64,000 nt of DNA from the NCBI GenBank assembly GCA_013399305.1, contig VXAI01000177.1:861599-925598 (forward strand), in the 5' to 3' direction. Of this stretch, positions 42,001-53,100 are shown piece after piece. A model generated the notes under the pieces. It saw nothing but the letters and a program-made list of their open reading frames with translations, did not search any database and was not told where the DNA came from. Both the position numbers and the translations under genes were made by a program. The first letter of the stretch is position 1; every line of letters starts with the position of its first letter. Source of the DNA: Rostratula benghalensis (Eukaryota; Chordata; Aves; Charadriiformes; Rostratulidae).

Positions 42001-42588
42001 GGAAGCAGGCAGCCAGTTTTTCGCAGAAGCCACAGAAAAGGCCAGTGAAAGTGAATGCATAAGAAAGTTAATTACACTTGGCTGCATTGATAACCAGTTA
42101 CGGAAAAGTATTTTAGGAGCTGATAAATTAAAAACTCACAATGATAAAGAAGTGGCAGAGACAGCTGCTGAGTAAGGTCTTGAAGCTCCAGCACGACCGA
42201 TGCCGTCAGTAGTGTGACCTATGCAGTGTGCCAGCTCCAAACACAAACAGCTGCTAAAGTTGTTGATTGAATATACAAATGTGTACCAGGGAGAGAATCC
42301 AAATTTCTGCTGTGTTGAGGTTTGGCCAAGCCTAAAACTTTCTGTAATTTTGCCAGAGCACATTTCTGTCATCTGATTGCCAGATCAGAGAAGAAAGGTA
42401 TATTGGAAGATTGGGACTCGAACTTAGGACTACCACCTTCATCACATTCAAAACAATTTTAAGAATACCTTTGAGGCTTATGTAATGCATTAAGAAACAT
42501 TTGTGTTTTACTGGCAAGCCTCCTATCTCTTTGTTTGTTTGTTTCAAGTACAGTTGTGGGAAACATTTTCTTTCTCCTTTTGTAACAG

Positions 42589-42696
42589 CAAAGGGAGATG
42601 AACAAGGAGAGAATTACAGAGAAGCCAAGAATGGGAGATATGTGGAAATACATGAGGAAATTCTAGAGAGTGAAAAGCAGAAGAAAAGAATTGGAG
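42589..42696 (+). other. Exon-like 108-bp segment, unassigned
   Basis: A long pyrimidine tract ending TTTTGTAACAG precedes a purine-rich 108-bp block open in one frame (KGDEQGENYREAKNGRYVEIHEEI...), followed by GAG/GTAAAA. It could be a noncoding-RNA exon or chance. I do not recognise the peptide, and no partner exon was identified. Confidence 0.2.
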
Positions 42697-44214
42697 GTAA
42701 AAAGAAAGGAATAGGATGGATTATTAAGTTATCAGGTTCAGGTGACATGCACACAGTTATAAATTAGAAGAAAGTAAAGAAGACTAAAATGATGTGCTCC
42801 CATTCATTCGAGAACCTTGGATTTGTCACATGGATTCGTTCAGGTTTTTCATTTCCCTTTCAGTCTTCCACTTCACTCTTAATGTGAAATCTAGAATTCA
42901 ATCAGAGTTCAAATAAAGGTTTATTTTCTTGAAAGTTACAGGCTGTGCTTTACAGAAAGGAAAGGAAATGGTAGTTTAGATGAGCAGATTTTTCTCATTA
43001 TGAGACATTACGAATACAGCTTTTTTTTCATTCCTACCAACTACATTCTCTTGCAAACATTTATTGAAACTAAGTTGCTGACTCCAGGCCTCTTTCTGTA
43101 ATTTGTGCTTTTAGTTTCTTTGAAGATGTCTTCCATACAGAACAAAACATGAAAGCCAAGCTACCATTCCTTGCCATCATGCTAAGTATGCATGATGCAA
43201 AGTCCCTTCTACCCAAAGCACAGCTTTATGCAAAAACGATTTTGGGGTCAGTGGAACAGGCACTCTTCTAGGCAACATAAAAGGACCTTCTCAACTGCCA
43301 CTGCCTGGTCTGGAGCTCCTCAATTTTTGTGGCAAATTAGACACTAATGGGACAAAGTACTGGGGGGCAGGACACTGACACTGAGCTGTGACAAACCTTT
43401 GTGTCTGCAGGCTGTCAGGGCTGCTAGCACTCCAGGGCAGGTCTCACATGGAGAAGTGGTGAGCACTCTCAGTCCTCGTCAAATGAAGGGGAGCTGGTGG
43501 TGCCAGTGTGGGGCCAGGTCAGATCACCCTGTAAAGAGGAATACAGAAAGCTGTATGGCTGAGTGTAGGCAATGTTACCTATAGACAGTAAAGGTTTCCT
43601 TTTGGTTTCTAGAAACTAAAAAGTTATGCCTTTAGTAGCTATCAGGTGCTTCTCAGATGACACCTGGTGGACAAAAACTAAAGAGATGAAAGCACTCTGC
43701 CTTTACAATGCAGAACTGTACCACCCCTGCTCACATCTGCACTACTGCACTTACTGCTGGTGTACCTACCAGGTGTCCTCCCTACTCTGCTAATTCCCCA
43801 CCCACCATCTCAGAATAAGTACATTTTGTCCATTATCCACCAACCTGTAATAGCACTTTTGGTTTTTTCACTCGCTTCCGTATTCTTTTTTCATATTCTG
43901 GCTGATGCCCTGAGTTGGTTTGATTCTGACCTGTAAGTCTTGGGCTAGAGAGGAGTCATTGTTTTCAGATATAAGAATAAAAGGAAAGCCCATGTTATTA
44001 GCAGCAATGGGGTGCTTTTATAGTCTAGGATACCCAGACAATTTTATGAATGCTTTCATGGGTAGACAGCTGCACCCATAGGGATGAAGATTTGATCATT
44101 AGTTTACTCCTTTGCTTTTCAACTATTTCCAGTTAGCTTCTCCAAGTGTCTTTTCTGCTTGACACTTTACAACTGCCCTAGTGCATTCTTCTTTGTGACC
44201 CAGACATAAGGCAC

Positions 44215-44276
44215 CAACAAAAAAACCCAACCAACCAAACAAACAAAAACCACACCAAAAACAAAACCAAAAATCC
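44215..44276. repeat. C/A-rich low-complexity tract
   Basis: A purely A/C stretch (AACCAACCAAACAAACAAAAACC and similar) of about 60 bp. Confidence 0.8.
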
Positions 44277-44862
44277 TCAGTTCAAGTTCACCTGGAGAGA
44301 AATATGTTTAGGGAAGTCTTTCTTCTGGGGATCCACAACCAGTGAGTAGATGCTTATGCCTCCTGGTAAGATGAGTGGTTTCCTCAAGGATCTCGTGGAT
44401 ATGAACACTTTACTGTGCAGTCCTTTTTTCCTATTTGGCTTGAAGGATTTCATGAAAATGGGAGATAGTGCCAATGTAACAGATGAGTCCTCTTCCATAA
44501 AGAAAAGTGGTTGTGATCAATTCTTCGATTGCTGGCATTGTATCATCCAGGTTAAGAGTTGGGCTTTTTTTCTCTTTGGGGGGCTTTTTTATTCTATGTA
44601 TAACCAGCTCCTTTAAATTTTAATAGCTTTGTTTTTTCACTGTATATTTCCATGCTTTATTTTCATGCAAAATCTTGAAAGCTTTTGTGAAGCAAAATAC
44701 ACACACAAGGCAGGAATTTACTAACCTGAAACACCAAATTAAACTGAGAGAGTGTGGGAGAGGTCAGGATGTAATTACTCTATGTAATTATCTAGCTTGT
44801 TTCTTCTGGCTCTAGATTAGCTCTTTACAAAAAGCACGGAGGCCCCCCAAGGGTTGTGGCAT

Positions 44863-45440
44863 TGTATTTGCTCTGGCTGGGATGGAGTTAACACCCCCCA
44901 CTGCAGTCTGCATTGATCTGTGCCGTGTGTTCCTTGGTACAAGGGTATGGATGCCACCCCAGGGTTTGGACTGTTGCTGCCCAGTACTCACACAGCATTG
45001 GGGTTGTCTCTTCCATACTCCCCCCACAGCCAGTGGGCTGAGCTGGGCAAGAGGTTGGGAGGTGACATGGATGGGGTATCTCACACAAACTGACCAAAGG
45101 GATATTCCATACCATGTGACGCGGGCTCAGCAATGAAAGCTAAGAGAAAAAGGGGAGGTGAGGGAGAGAGCATTTGTTATTAGGCTGTTCGTCTTCTAAA
45201 GCAATGCCTACACATACTGGGGCCCTACTTCTCAGGAAGTGGCTGACAGCAAGCAGAGAATAAATCTTTTTGCTTTCTTTTGCTTCCAAGCACAGCCTCT
45301 GCTTTTAATTATTAAACTCCTTTTGTCTTGATCCCTGAGTTTTTAATCTTATTTTGTCCCCCTGTCCTGCCTAGGAAGGGGAGGGATAGAGCATCTTTGT
45401 TCGCCTCTGATAGCCAGTCCAGGCCAACCCACCACCAGCA
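44863..45440 (+). mobile_element. ERVL-like solo LTR, near full length
   Basis: It begins TGTATTTGCTCTGGCTGGGATGGAGTTAAC. It carries the shared ACTGACCAAAGGGATATTCCATACCATGTGACG and CAGCAATGAAAGCTAAG blocks, a polyadenylation-type GAATAAA near 45259, and ends in GCCAGTCCAGGCCAACCCACCACCAGCA. No internal retroviral genes are attached, so it is a solo LTR about 1.6 kb upstream of the CCDC112 CpG island. Confidence 0.82.
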
Positions 45441-46779
45441 TATTCTGGTTATTAAGTCCTTACCTTCATTAAGAGGTAATGAAGTAATGTTCTGACCAAG
45501 CTGAAGCCAGGGTTCATCTTTACACCAGTACTACAATGTGAGGCCTGACCACTCTGCTCCTTAGAGACAGAAGTAGCCAAGCCTAGCCCTGCTCTCATAC
45601 CTGAAATATGGCACATGGTTTCCAGGGCATCTTTGTAAACTCCTCAGGATTCTCAGTAACTCATGAGTAAAGTGTTTGGCAAACAATAACATAGATTGAC
45701 CATCCAGAAACCAGTGAACTACTAAGAGTATCTGAATTACACTGTGACCAGAGCCACTTTGCCAAATGCTTTGCTGAAAACAAAACGCTCTGCTTGCTAT
45801 GGAGCAATCCCTGACCAGTTATCAGTCTGCTGATCCTAGTAACAGAAACCATGGAAGAGCTGACAATCACCAAAGAACAGCAAGTCCAAACACCTTCTAC
45901 AAAACTCACTTTTTTTTCTCTTACATCCAATAGTGAACAACAAGACAAAGAAGACTTTGAAACACTGCTGTGGAGAGAATGATTTCACAAGCCAGTTCAG
46001 GTAGCACTCTGTGAGAACAATCCTCCTTAATTTATGATGAAGGCTATTTTCAGGTTTTGAAATGTTCTCCTTTACTTGTTAATTTCTATTCAACACATAC
46101 AAAGAAATCAAATGTAAGCACAGTCATAAAATATAAAGGGGGGAAATATATCAGGAAAGTGGTCCTAAAAACATCAATTAGGCAATAAAATGTCTTCGGT
46201 TTAGACTATTTGGTTTGCATCTGTGAATGCTTTTGTGTTCTGCAGCTGGGAAAACACTAGTTTGTAAAATCTCTTTAGCTAGCAAAGCCACTGAATGACT
46301 AGATTATTTCTATTCTGCAGAAATGTTAATTGGCAAATCATTAAAAGTTTGATTGGTATATGCGTGACAAAAACAAGATCCTGAGAGTCCCAAAAATGTA
46401 CTGAATAAAGTGAAACAATTTGTTTTCTATCAGGATAATTATGATACTGTCTGGTCTTCCTGAAGGAAGCAACCAATACAAAACCTTAAATCCTGAGAAA
46501 GAAATAAAAAGAAAGGGTTAAATCATATATGCAGGATGGTTAACCAGTCATAGCCAAATTACAACCATGCATGGCTCGGCTCTTCCCAATTAACACCAGT
46601 TGATAAGGGAAGAGCAGGACACACCGCCACCCTACAGCACCACTTGCTGCCACACATTTGATGGTTCCCCATACGCAGGTCAAGCCAACACTGACCACTG
46701 GTCTCAATGCCGTTCTGACACAACACCTGCTTGCGACACTCCGACAACTGCCCCGGCTCTTCAAGCCACCTCACCGGGC
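45441..46779. other. Upstream flank of CCDC112
   Basis: AT-rich DNA between the solo LTR and the CpG island. No divergent gene start was recognised on the minus strand. Confidence 0.65.
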
Positions 46780-46946
46780 TTAAAACTGCATCGGAGAATA
46801 GCTGGAGGCCTCTTGAGGCCGCTGTCTTCTCCAAACCCTCACCGCCTGGAGCGCACGCCCGCAGGCCTCCCGCACTCGCAAGCGCGCTGGAGAGCACCTC
46901 CCCCCCCCCCGCCTCCAACACAGCGGCATTTCTCACACAGTCTCCG

Positions 46947-46961
46947 CTTGCCTCAGGCAAC
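46947..46961 (+). promoter_or_regulatory. X-box-like RFX motif upstream of CCDC112
   Basis: The sequence is CTTGCC-TCA-GGCAAC. The right half matches the RFX half-site RGYAAC exactly. The left half matches GTNRCC except at one base. It lies about 130 bp upstream of the CCDC112 ATG, a usual distance for X-boxes in ciliary genes. RFX binding is inferred from the motif. Confidence 0.5.
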
Positions 46962-47088
46962 ACAGGGCAGACCCTCTGCCGTTTTAAACCCGCCTTCTTT
47001 CTGTCGAAATCCCAGGATTTGGGGAGGCTTAACCCGCCGGCGCGCGGGCTGCCCCTCAGCGTCCCGGCCGCCGCCGGTCGCCGCCAAC

Positions 47089-47139
47089 ATGGCTGCCCTG
47101 GCAACGGCCGTCGCTGCGGCGGCAGCCGGGCAGCAACAG
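47089..47139 (+). CDS. CCDC112: CCDC112 coding exon 1
   Basis: This exon holds the start codon and 17 codons of Ala-rich N-terminus ending in Gln-Gln-Gln. The donor is CAG/GTAAAG and the exon ends in phase 0. An X-box-like motif overlaps codons 2-6. The 5' UTR start is not determined. Confidence 0.88.
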
Positions 47140-50100
47140 GTAAAGGCCGCAACGCGGCGCGGGGCCGCTGCCCAACCTCCCCGGCCAGGGTAGCCATTCT
47201 CTGCGGGGACCCCCCTTCTCTGCAGGAGCCTCTCTCTACGGCGACCCCCTCTCTGAGAGGACCCCCTCTCTGAGAGGACCCCCTCTCTGAGAGAAGCCCC
47301 TCTGCGCGGCGACCCCACTTACCTCTGCAGAAGCCCTTCTCTGCAGGGACGGACCCATTCTCTGCGGGCCTGACAGAAGGCAGCTACGGAGGAGTTACAG
47401 CCTTGGAGGAGGTGTAGGGGTCAAGGGGTTAAAAAAAAAATGTGTAGGAAGCCGTGCGGGTTCACAGGGCTGGCCCCAAAATGGTAGCTAACTTCATAAC
47501 CCGCACAGGTTATGAGTTCCATCACATCTGTGTTCCTAAGGGGTTATGTTAAGGGTGTTCAGGGTTGCTGCAAGTAAGCATTGGCACTTTGCAAGGGGCC
47601 TTAAGCAGATTTTGGAAGTTAAGCTAGTGCTTGTCTTGAACAAGATGTCATGGGGTAATCTGCCTAGTGTAGATTACCTGCTTATGGTTCAGGTAGGGAG
47701 ATACTCTTGGCTTGTCAGAGACTGACTGCCATCAGGGGCAAGGCAGTGGCCTTGATTTAGTGTTGCAGTGTGGTGAGCTGCCTCTGTTAAAGGAAGCCAA
47801 TGTTGCAGTCTTTCAGTTTTTCTGATGAGGAAAGCATTTATTTTTTTTTGTACGGTCATCATCTTGCCATCACTCATCACTTCAGTTTTATACCTGTGTG
47901 ACTTAAAATTATCGTAATTTTACTAGCATAAAACTGAAGTAATGCTGTTACTTTGCACTGTGGTGCTGCCTGCTTTAAAATAAGCATTTAAAAAATAAAT
48001 ACTGTTTTCTAATAATATTTGATTTTATTACGTACAGAATGACAGCTGTTCCAGTACTGCAGATGCTGGTCAACAATTTCAGAACTGGAAGATGAAAGAT
48101 GAACAGGCTAAGAAAGTTGAATTCATAAGAACTGCAGAAAAGCTAAAAACCCAGTAAGTTAAACACTTCATCGTAAGTATAGTTTCATGCTGTTCTGGAG
48201 GTAACATAACTCATGGTTCAAGGTAAGAATTTATGGTAATGAAACCTCTACGCTGAGATTTTTCAGGATCTCAGGCAGATTATTGTGGTTGTTACAGTAG
48301 TCCAGAATAGGCTCATGAGCTCAAAATGCACTGTTGTAATTACCATTTGGACTTTGGTCAGTCATCTTCTTCAGATGACTAGGGGCATGAAAAAGAAAGT
48401 GCACGTGGCATACTTGAGTTCAGTTTTACCACTCAGCTGTGCTTAATCTTCTAAGAACCTAAAGCTCTTAAGACATGCCAACAAAAGGGCAATTGTGGCA
48501 GCATTAAAACAGCTTCCTCAGAGAAGATTGAAAGCACATTATCTAGAATATCTAGGCCACTGCTTTGGAAAGTGGGGGTTCAAGACAGCTTGGGCACAGA
48601 AGGGATGTAAGTCTGTTTCCGCACATCCTGAGTAAGTACTGGCAGCTGAAAGAGCAGGGAAGTTTCTTGCATGGTTGAGCTTTAGGAGAAAGAGCTGACC
48701 AGCCACCTGGCTGAAGAAGAGTGAATCACACTCTCAAGAGTGAATTGTAGTTGTGAATCCTGAATGGATGATGACATTTAAGTCTCATGGGAGTGTTTTA
48801 CACTTTCTGAATGAATACAGAAAGTGTATTTCATGGCTTAAAAATTGACGGCTGCCCAATGTTCCCAAGCAACTTCAAACAAGGTACCCCATTTAACACA
48901 TTGTCCTTCTGTAGTTATTCTGCTCTTAAGGCTTCTAGTGCACTGTGTGGTGAGATTTGGTACTTGGGTCTGGTCTGTGAATTCCAGTGGACAGCAAAGC
49001 ATTTAAACTGTGAACCATAAACTGCATCATATAGGGGGCTGAAACACAGAGCAGCAATAGTCTGCTGAAGAACCAAGCTGCTACTGAGGAACAGGGTTTC
49101 TTTGGTTGTGTTTCTTAGCATTGGAAATCCTACCAGATGTCTGTACCTTACTAAGAAGTCAAAAGTCACATAGCTGCCTGTAGTATACATAATGTTTAGT
49201 CCCTAAGTAAGGTAGCAGCTTTAATATCTTAAGTTATTTAAATGCTAATGAACTTGAATTTGAATCTTCAGAGTAGCACTATAACTACTGAAAGCCTAGA
49301 GGGAATGTCCTTGAGGGAATGTTTGTGCTGTGGCTCCATCTATGCGTGCAACTGCATTAATGCAGCCTGTCTGTCTCTGGGATTTCCAATGAAAATTCTC
49401 ATAAGGCTCACTGATAGTGAGCATACAGATAAAATTTCAGGCCAATTCCGAGTGTGGACCACTGCCTGTCAGTGAGGTAGTTTCCTTGTTAACTTCTCTC
49501 TTATTCAAGTTCATGGGTTAATTAGGTGTGTAGTCTTACAACTGCAGAGAGAGTTTCCTTGAAAACATCTGTAAGAACAAACCAGTGATTTGTTTAAAAT
49601 CTAAGACAGTCCTGTTAACACAGCCTCAGCTGGATACTAACCTTTGAAAATCTTGGGGGTTTGCTAAGTATTAGTGTGCTACTCAGGGTGGCAATCTTTT
49701 TTTTCCAGGCTTGCAAATGCAGAAAAAGACAAAAATGGACACCTTTACAATAGGAAGAGTGATTTCAGAGTAGAACACAGCATCCTAGAGGGTCTGGAAC
49801 GTAGCATGACTGTCAGCAGGAAAAATGAAAGTAAGTGGCATTTTATCTGGGGGAGTGTTTTGTTTGCTTTTTCCCCCCACTGTACTGTTGTTTGTTTAAA
49901 GATTAAACTGTTTGTTTAAACAGGAAACACAACTGCACAAAACCATGCAGTTCAGGTCTCGGGAGTGCCAGAACCTTTCCCTGGTAAGGGATGGTAGTAA
50001 TGAGAACAGTTGTGTGAGGTGTCACCAGGTGGACAATCTTCTTAACCTGGTGGCAGAGCTACAAGAGGAAGTAGAAGGGTTAAGGACCATCAGGGAGTTC

Positions 50101-53100
50101 AAGAAAGAGATAGATGTAGAACCATGATCTGCCCTCCCTGAGCCAGAAATAGGAACAAGCACCAGGAAAAACCCAAGATCAATGGGATCCTATATTCTCC
50201 CCCTTACAGCCTGAAGGCAGTAGCTTGAATAAGAGGAGTGAATGGAGGCAAGTCTATGCTTTAGGCAGCAGGCAAACCCCCTCCTTGCCCACTTCACCTT
50301 CTCAAGTGCCTCTGTAGAATAGGTACAAGACTCTGGGTGTGAAGGCCAGTCAATAGATGATGATGTGGATGACAGTCTGTCTTCATGACTCTCTCCAGCA
50401 GTTCCCAGTCTCTCTTGAACTGGAGAGCCCAGAACTGGATGCAGTGTTCCAGTTGTGGCCTCACCAGTGCAGAGTAGAGGGGGAACCTGTCCAGGTCACG
50501 CTGATTGGCAGCACGGCCCTCTGGAGTGTCAGGCAGCCCTCCCAGTTTGGTATCATCATTGAACTGGCTGAGGATACACTCTGTCCTGTCATCTGGGTCA
50601 TTGATGAATATGTTCAACAAGACTGAACCCAAGTATTGATCCTTGGGTACACTACTGAGTACAGGCCTCCAACTTGACCCTGTGCTATTAATTACAGTTG
50701 TTTGAGTTCTCTCACACAGCCAGTTCGCAGTCCACCTTACCGCCCCCTCATCTAGCCCATACTTCCTCAGTTTCCTAATGAAGATGGGAGACAGTGTCAA
50801 AAGCCTTGCTGAAATAAAGGTAGATGACATCTGCTGCTCTCCCAAGATAAGAAGGGAACATGGAAGTATGGATGGAGATACTGTGGTAAGGTAATAAAGT
50901 GACCAGAAGTGAGAGGTATAAGGCACTATATAGAGGTATAAGGCACTATATGTGAGATGCAAAAGATTGTTAGATTTTGATCTTTCGGTGTATGTACTAG
51001 AACCCCCAAACTCGCCACTTACTATGTTCAGATTTTTAAGTGTTACCCATGTACTTCTACACTTTCTGTGGTCTCAGCAGGAACTAGTAGGGTCATGTCT
51101 TGGCTGTTTTGTTACATTTAAGTCTTGGACTCTGTTATTCCTTAAACCAAATCTTCTAAGATGGAAGATACTACTTAGTGCCTAAGATGTATCCAGACCT
51201 TCATCCCCCTTAGAATTGTAGCATGGATTGATGAGGAACCAGGTGGTAACAAAGCACAAATAAATGCATGCATGCTTGGAGTATGTGAAATCATTGATTC
51301 TAATTTAGTTAACACAGCAAATAAATAAACCTGATCAAAGTAGTACATTCAAAAGGCTTTCCAAGTGGTTTTTTTTTTTCCTCTTAATTGCTGAGTGTTT
51401 TGATGTGTAGATCAAAGTCTCCCTCAAAATTCTAGAGGGGCTTTCATCTGCATAGGCAGTATTCCCCACATTCTGGACACCCAATAAAAGATTTTGGGGA
51501 AAAAATGCCACCAAACTGATTTAATCCAGATATTACTATGCTGTTGACCCCTTTAGAAATAGAAGTTGCTAGTTTTGACATCTGTTGATGCTGTGTTGGG
51601 AGATACAGCAGTCAGCTGTATGCAGTCAGCTACATGCACTTCCAGTCATTCTAAAATGCTTAGTATTATGGCAGTTTCTTATGATCAAGCATAATTTGTG
51701 TCCCATTTAGATGAAAACCCCAGTTTATTTTTGTCACTTTATTGCTTTTATTCTTGTATGGATTTTAATGCATAAACAAATTGTTAGAACTATCAGCACT
51801 TTATTTTGTTTAACAGAAGCTACAATCCTGCAACAGCTATCAAAAATACAAAATAATGTGAAGAGACTTCAGCAACAATTAAAAGATGTAAAGCCTACAC
51901 CAGAATGTAAGTTGTGATTACGGATTTTAAATTACTTTCTTCTACAGATTGGGCTTGTGATTCTTCTGCATACATGGGATACTTCTCCATTCTGTCTGGT
52001 TTTCTAGGAATTAGGGAAGGAAAGAGTGCAGAATTGTAAGAAATAGTGAAAGATGCTGCAGTTCTGCATGGAAACAGAGAAACTGACTCTCCTAGAAGTG
52101 GTGTGGGTTTGTTTCTTTTCTATATGTAACTTTTCACCTTCTGTAAAATAAAGTTAGTATTCCAGTGCCATTTACATGCACTTCCTTTCATCTGGTAAGA
52201 GTTTACAGAGTAGGGTCTACAGGTGACTCATTTCCAGCAGCCCACATGGCTTCAAGTTTAAATTGGAATATTCTGTGGAAACCGCTAAAGCACCTCATTC
52301 AGTCTGGGTGTTTTAAAACTTTGGGGAAATAAGCACTGACAGAACCATTCCTCTGTGATACTCTGCTGTCTCACGTGGAGCTCTGGTTGAAGCCCTCCTA
52401 TTAGTTGAGAGCTAGATGCCTCTCATTTCATTTATTGACTATTTTATAAAAAATGCATTATCTCATTAAGCTGTCCACAAAGATACCAAGAACTACCAGG
52501 CATGAAAGCTGAATTAAGAATTAGATATACAGATATATATACCGATATAGCTGTACAAATTTAATTCATTATTTTTTAAAGCCAGGTTAGTTAAACTATA
52601 TGTTCAATGTGTCCATAGAGATGTTGTGCAGGTTTAAAACAGTCTTAAACTCTTTCCTACCATCGCAAAATAGATCTTCTCTAGCCAGCTGTCCTACTGT
52701 CTTTCTCCATATCGGGACTACGACATGCTAACCATACAGAATGAAGTCTTACTTTGATGTTTCTTTGTCAGCTGTATAAAACTAGTGACCTATAGGTTAA
52801 ATAGGATTGCAACAGCCTGGTATAAGCCAAATATTTGAGTGTACTTAAGTCACTAACTGCGTTGTTACAACAAAAATAGAAGTGGAAGCTTTTTAGGGTA
52901 AGGCTGTCTTACTCTGTACATCAGTTGAAGATTACTCAGGATGAGACTTGTTTCATGGAAATAAACATTTATACTGGGATTTCCATCCAGGTAGCTAAAT
53001 CACTGTGAAGCTACACCTTTTGAATAAATGAGAGTCTGTTTTTTAAGGCTGTTTGAGATGGAAATGCATGCTCCTTTGTACACTGAAATAAAAGTGTCCC

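Larger units (their letters stand above)
39032..44862. other. Intergenic, no confirmed gene
   Basis: Mostly unique DNA holding the exon-like segment at 42589 and the A/C tract at 44215. No coding gene was identified. Confidence 0.65.
46780..47215 (+). promoter_or_regulatory. CpG-island promoter of CCDC112
   Basis: This GC-rich, CpG-dense block surrounds CCDC112 exon 1 and contrasts with the AT-rich flanks. I see no TATA box. Long open frames cross it on both strands, as expected for GC-rich DNA, and are not treated as genes. Confidence 0.8.

Noticed and set aside
1..46779. CRISPR arrays, bacterial operons or riboswitches
   Set aside because: The sequence is vertebrate nuclear DNA with introns and CR1 elements; no spaced repeat array was seen.
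46559..47318. Long frames on both strands around CCDC112 exon 1
   Set aside because: Same GC-rich effect; only the spliced exon 1 reading fits a known protein.
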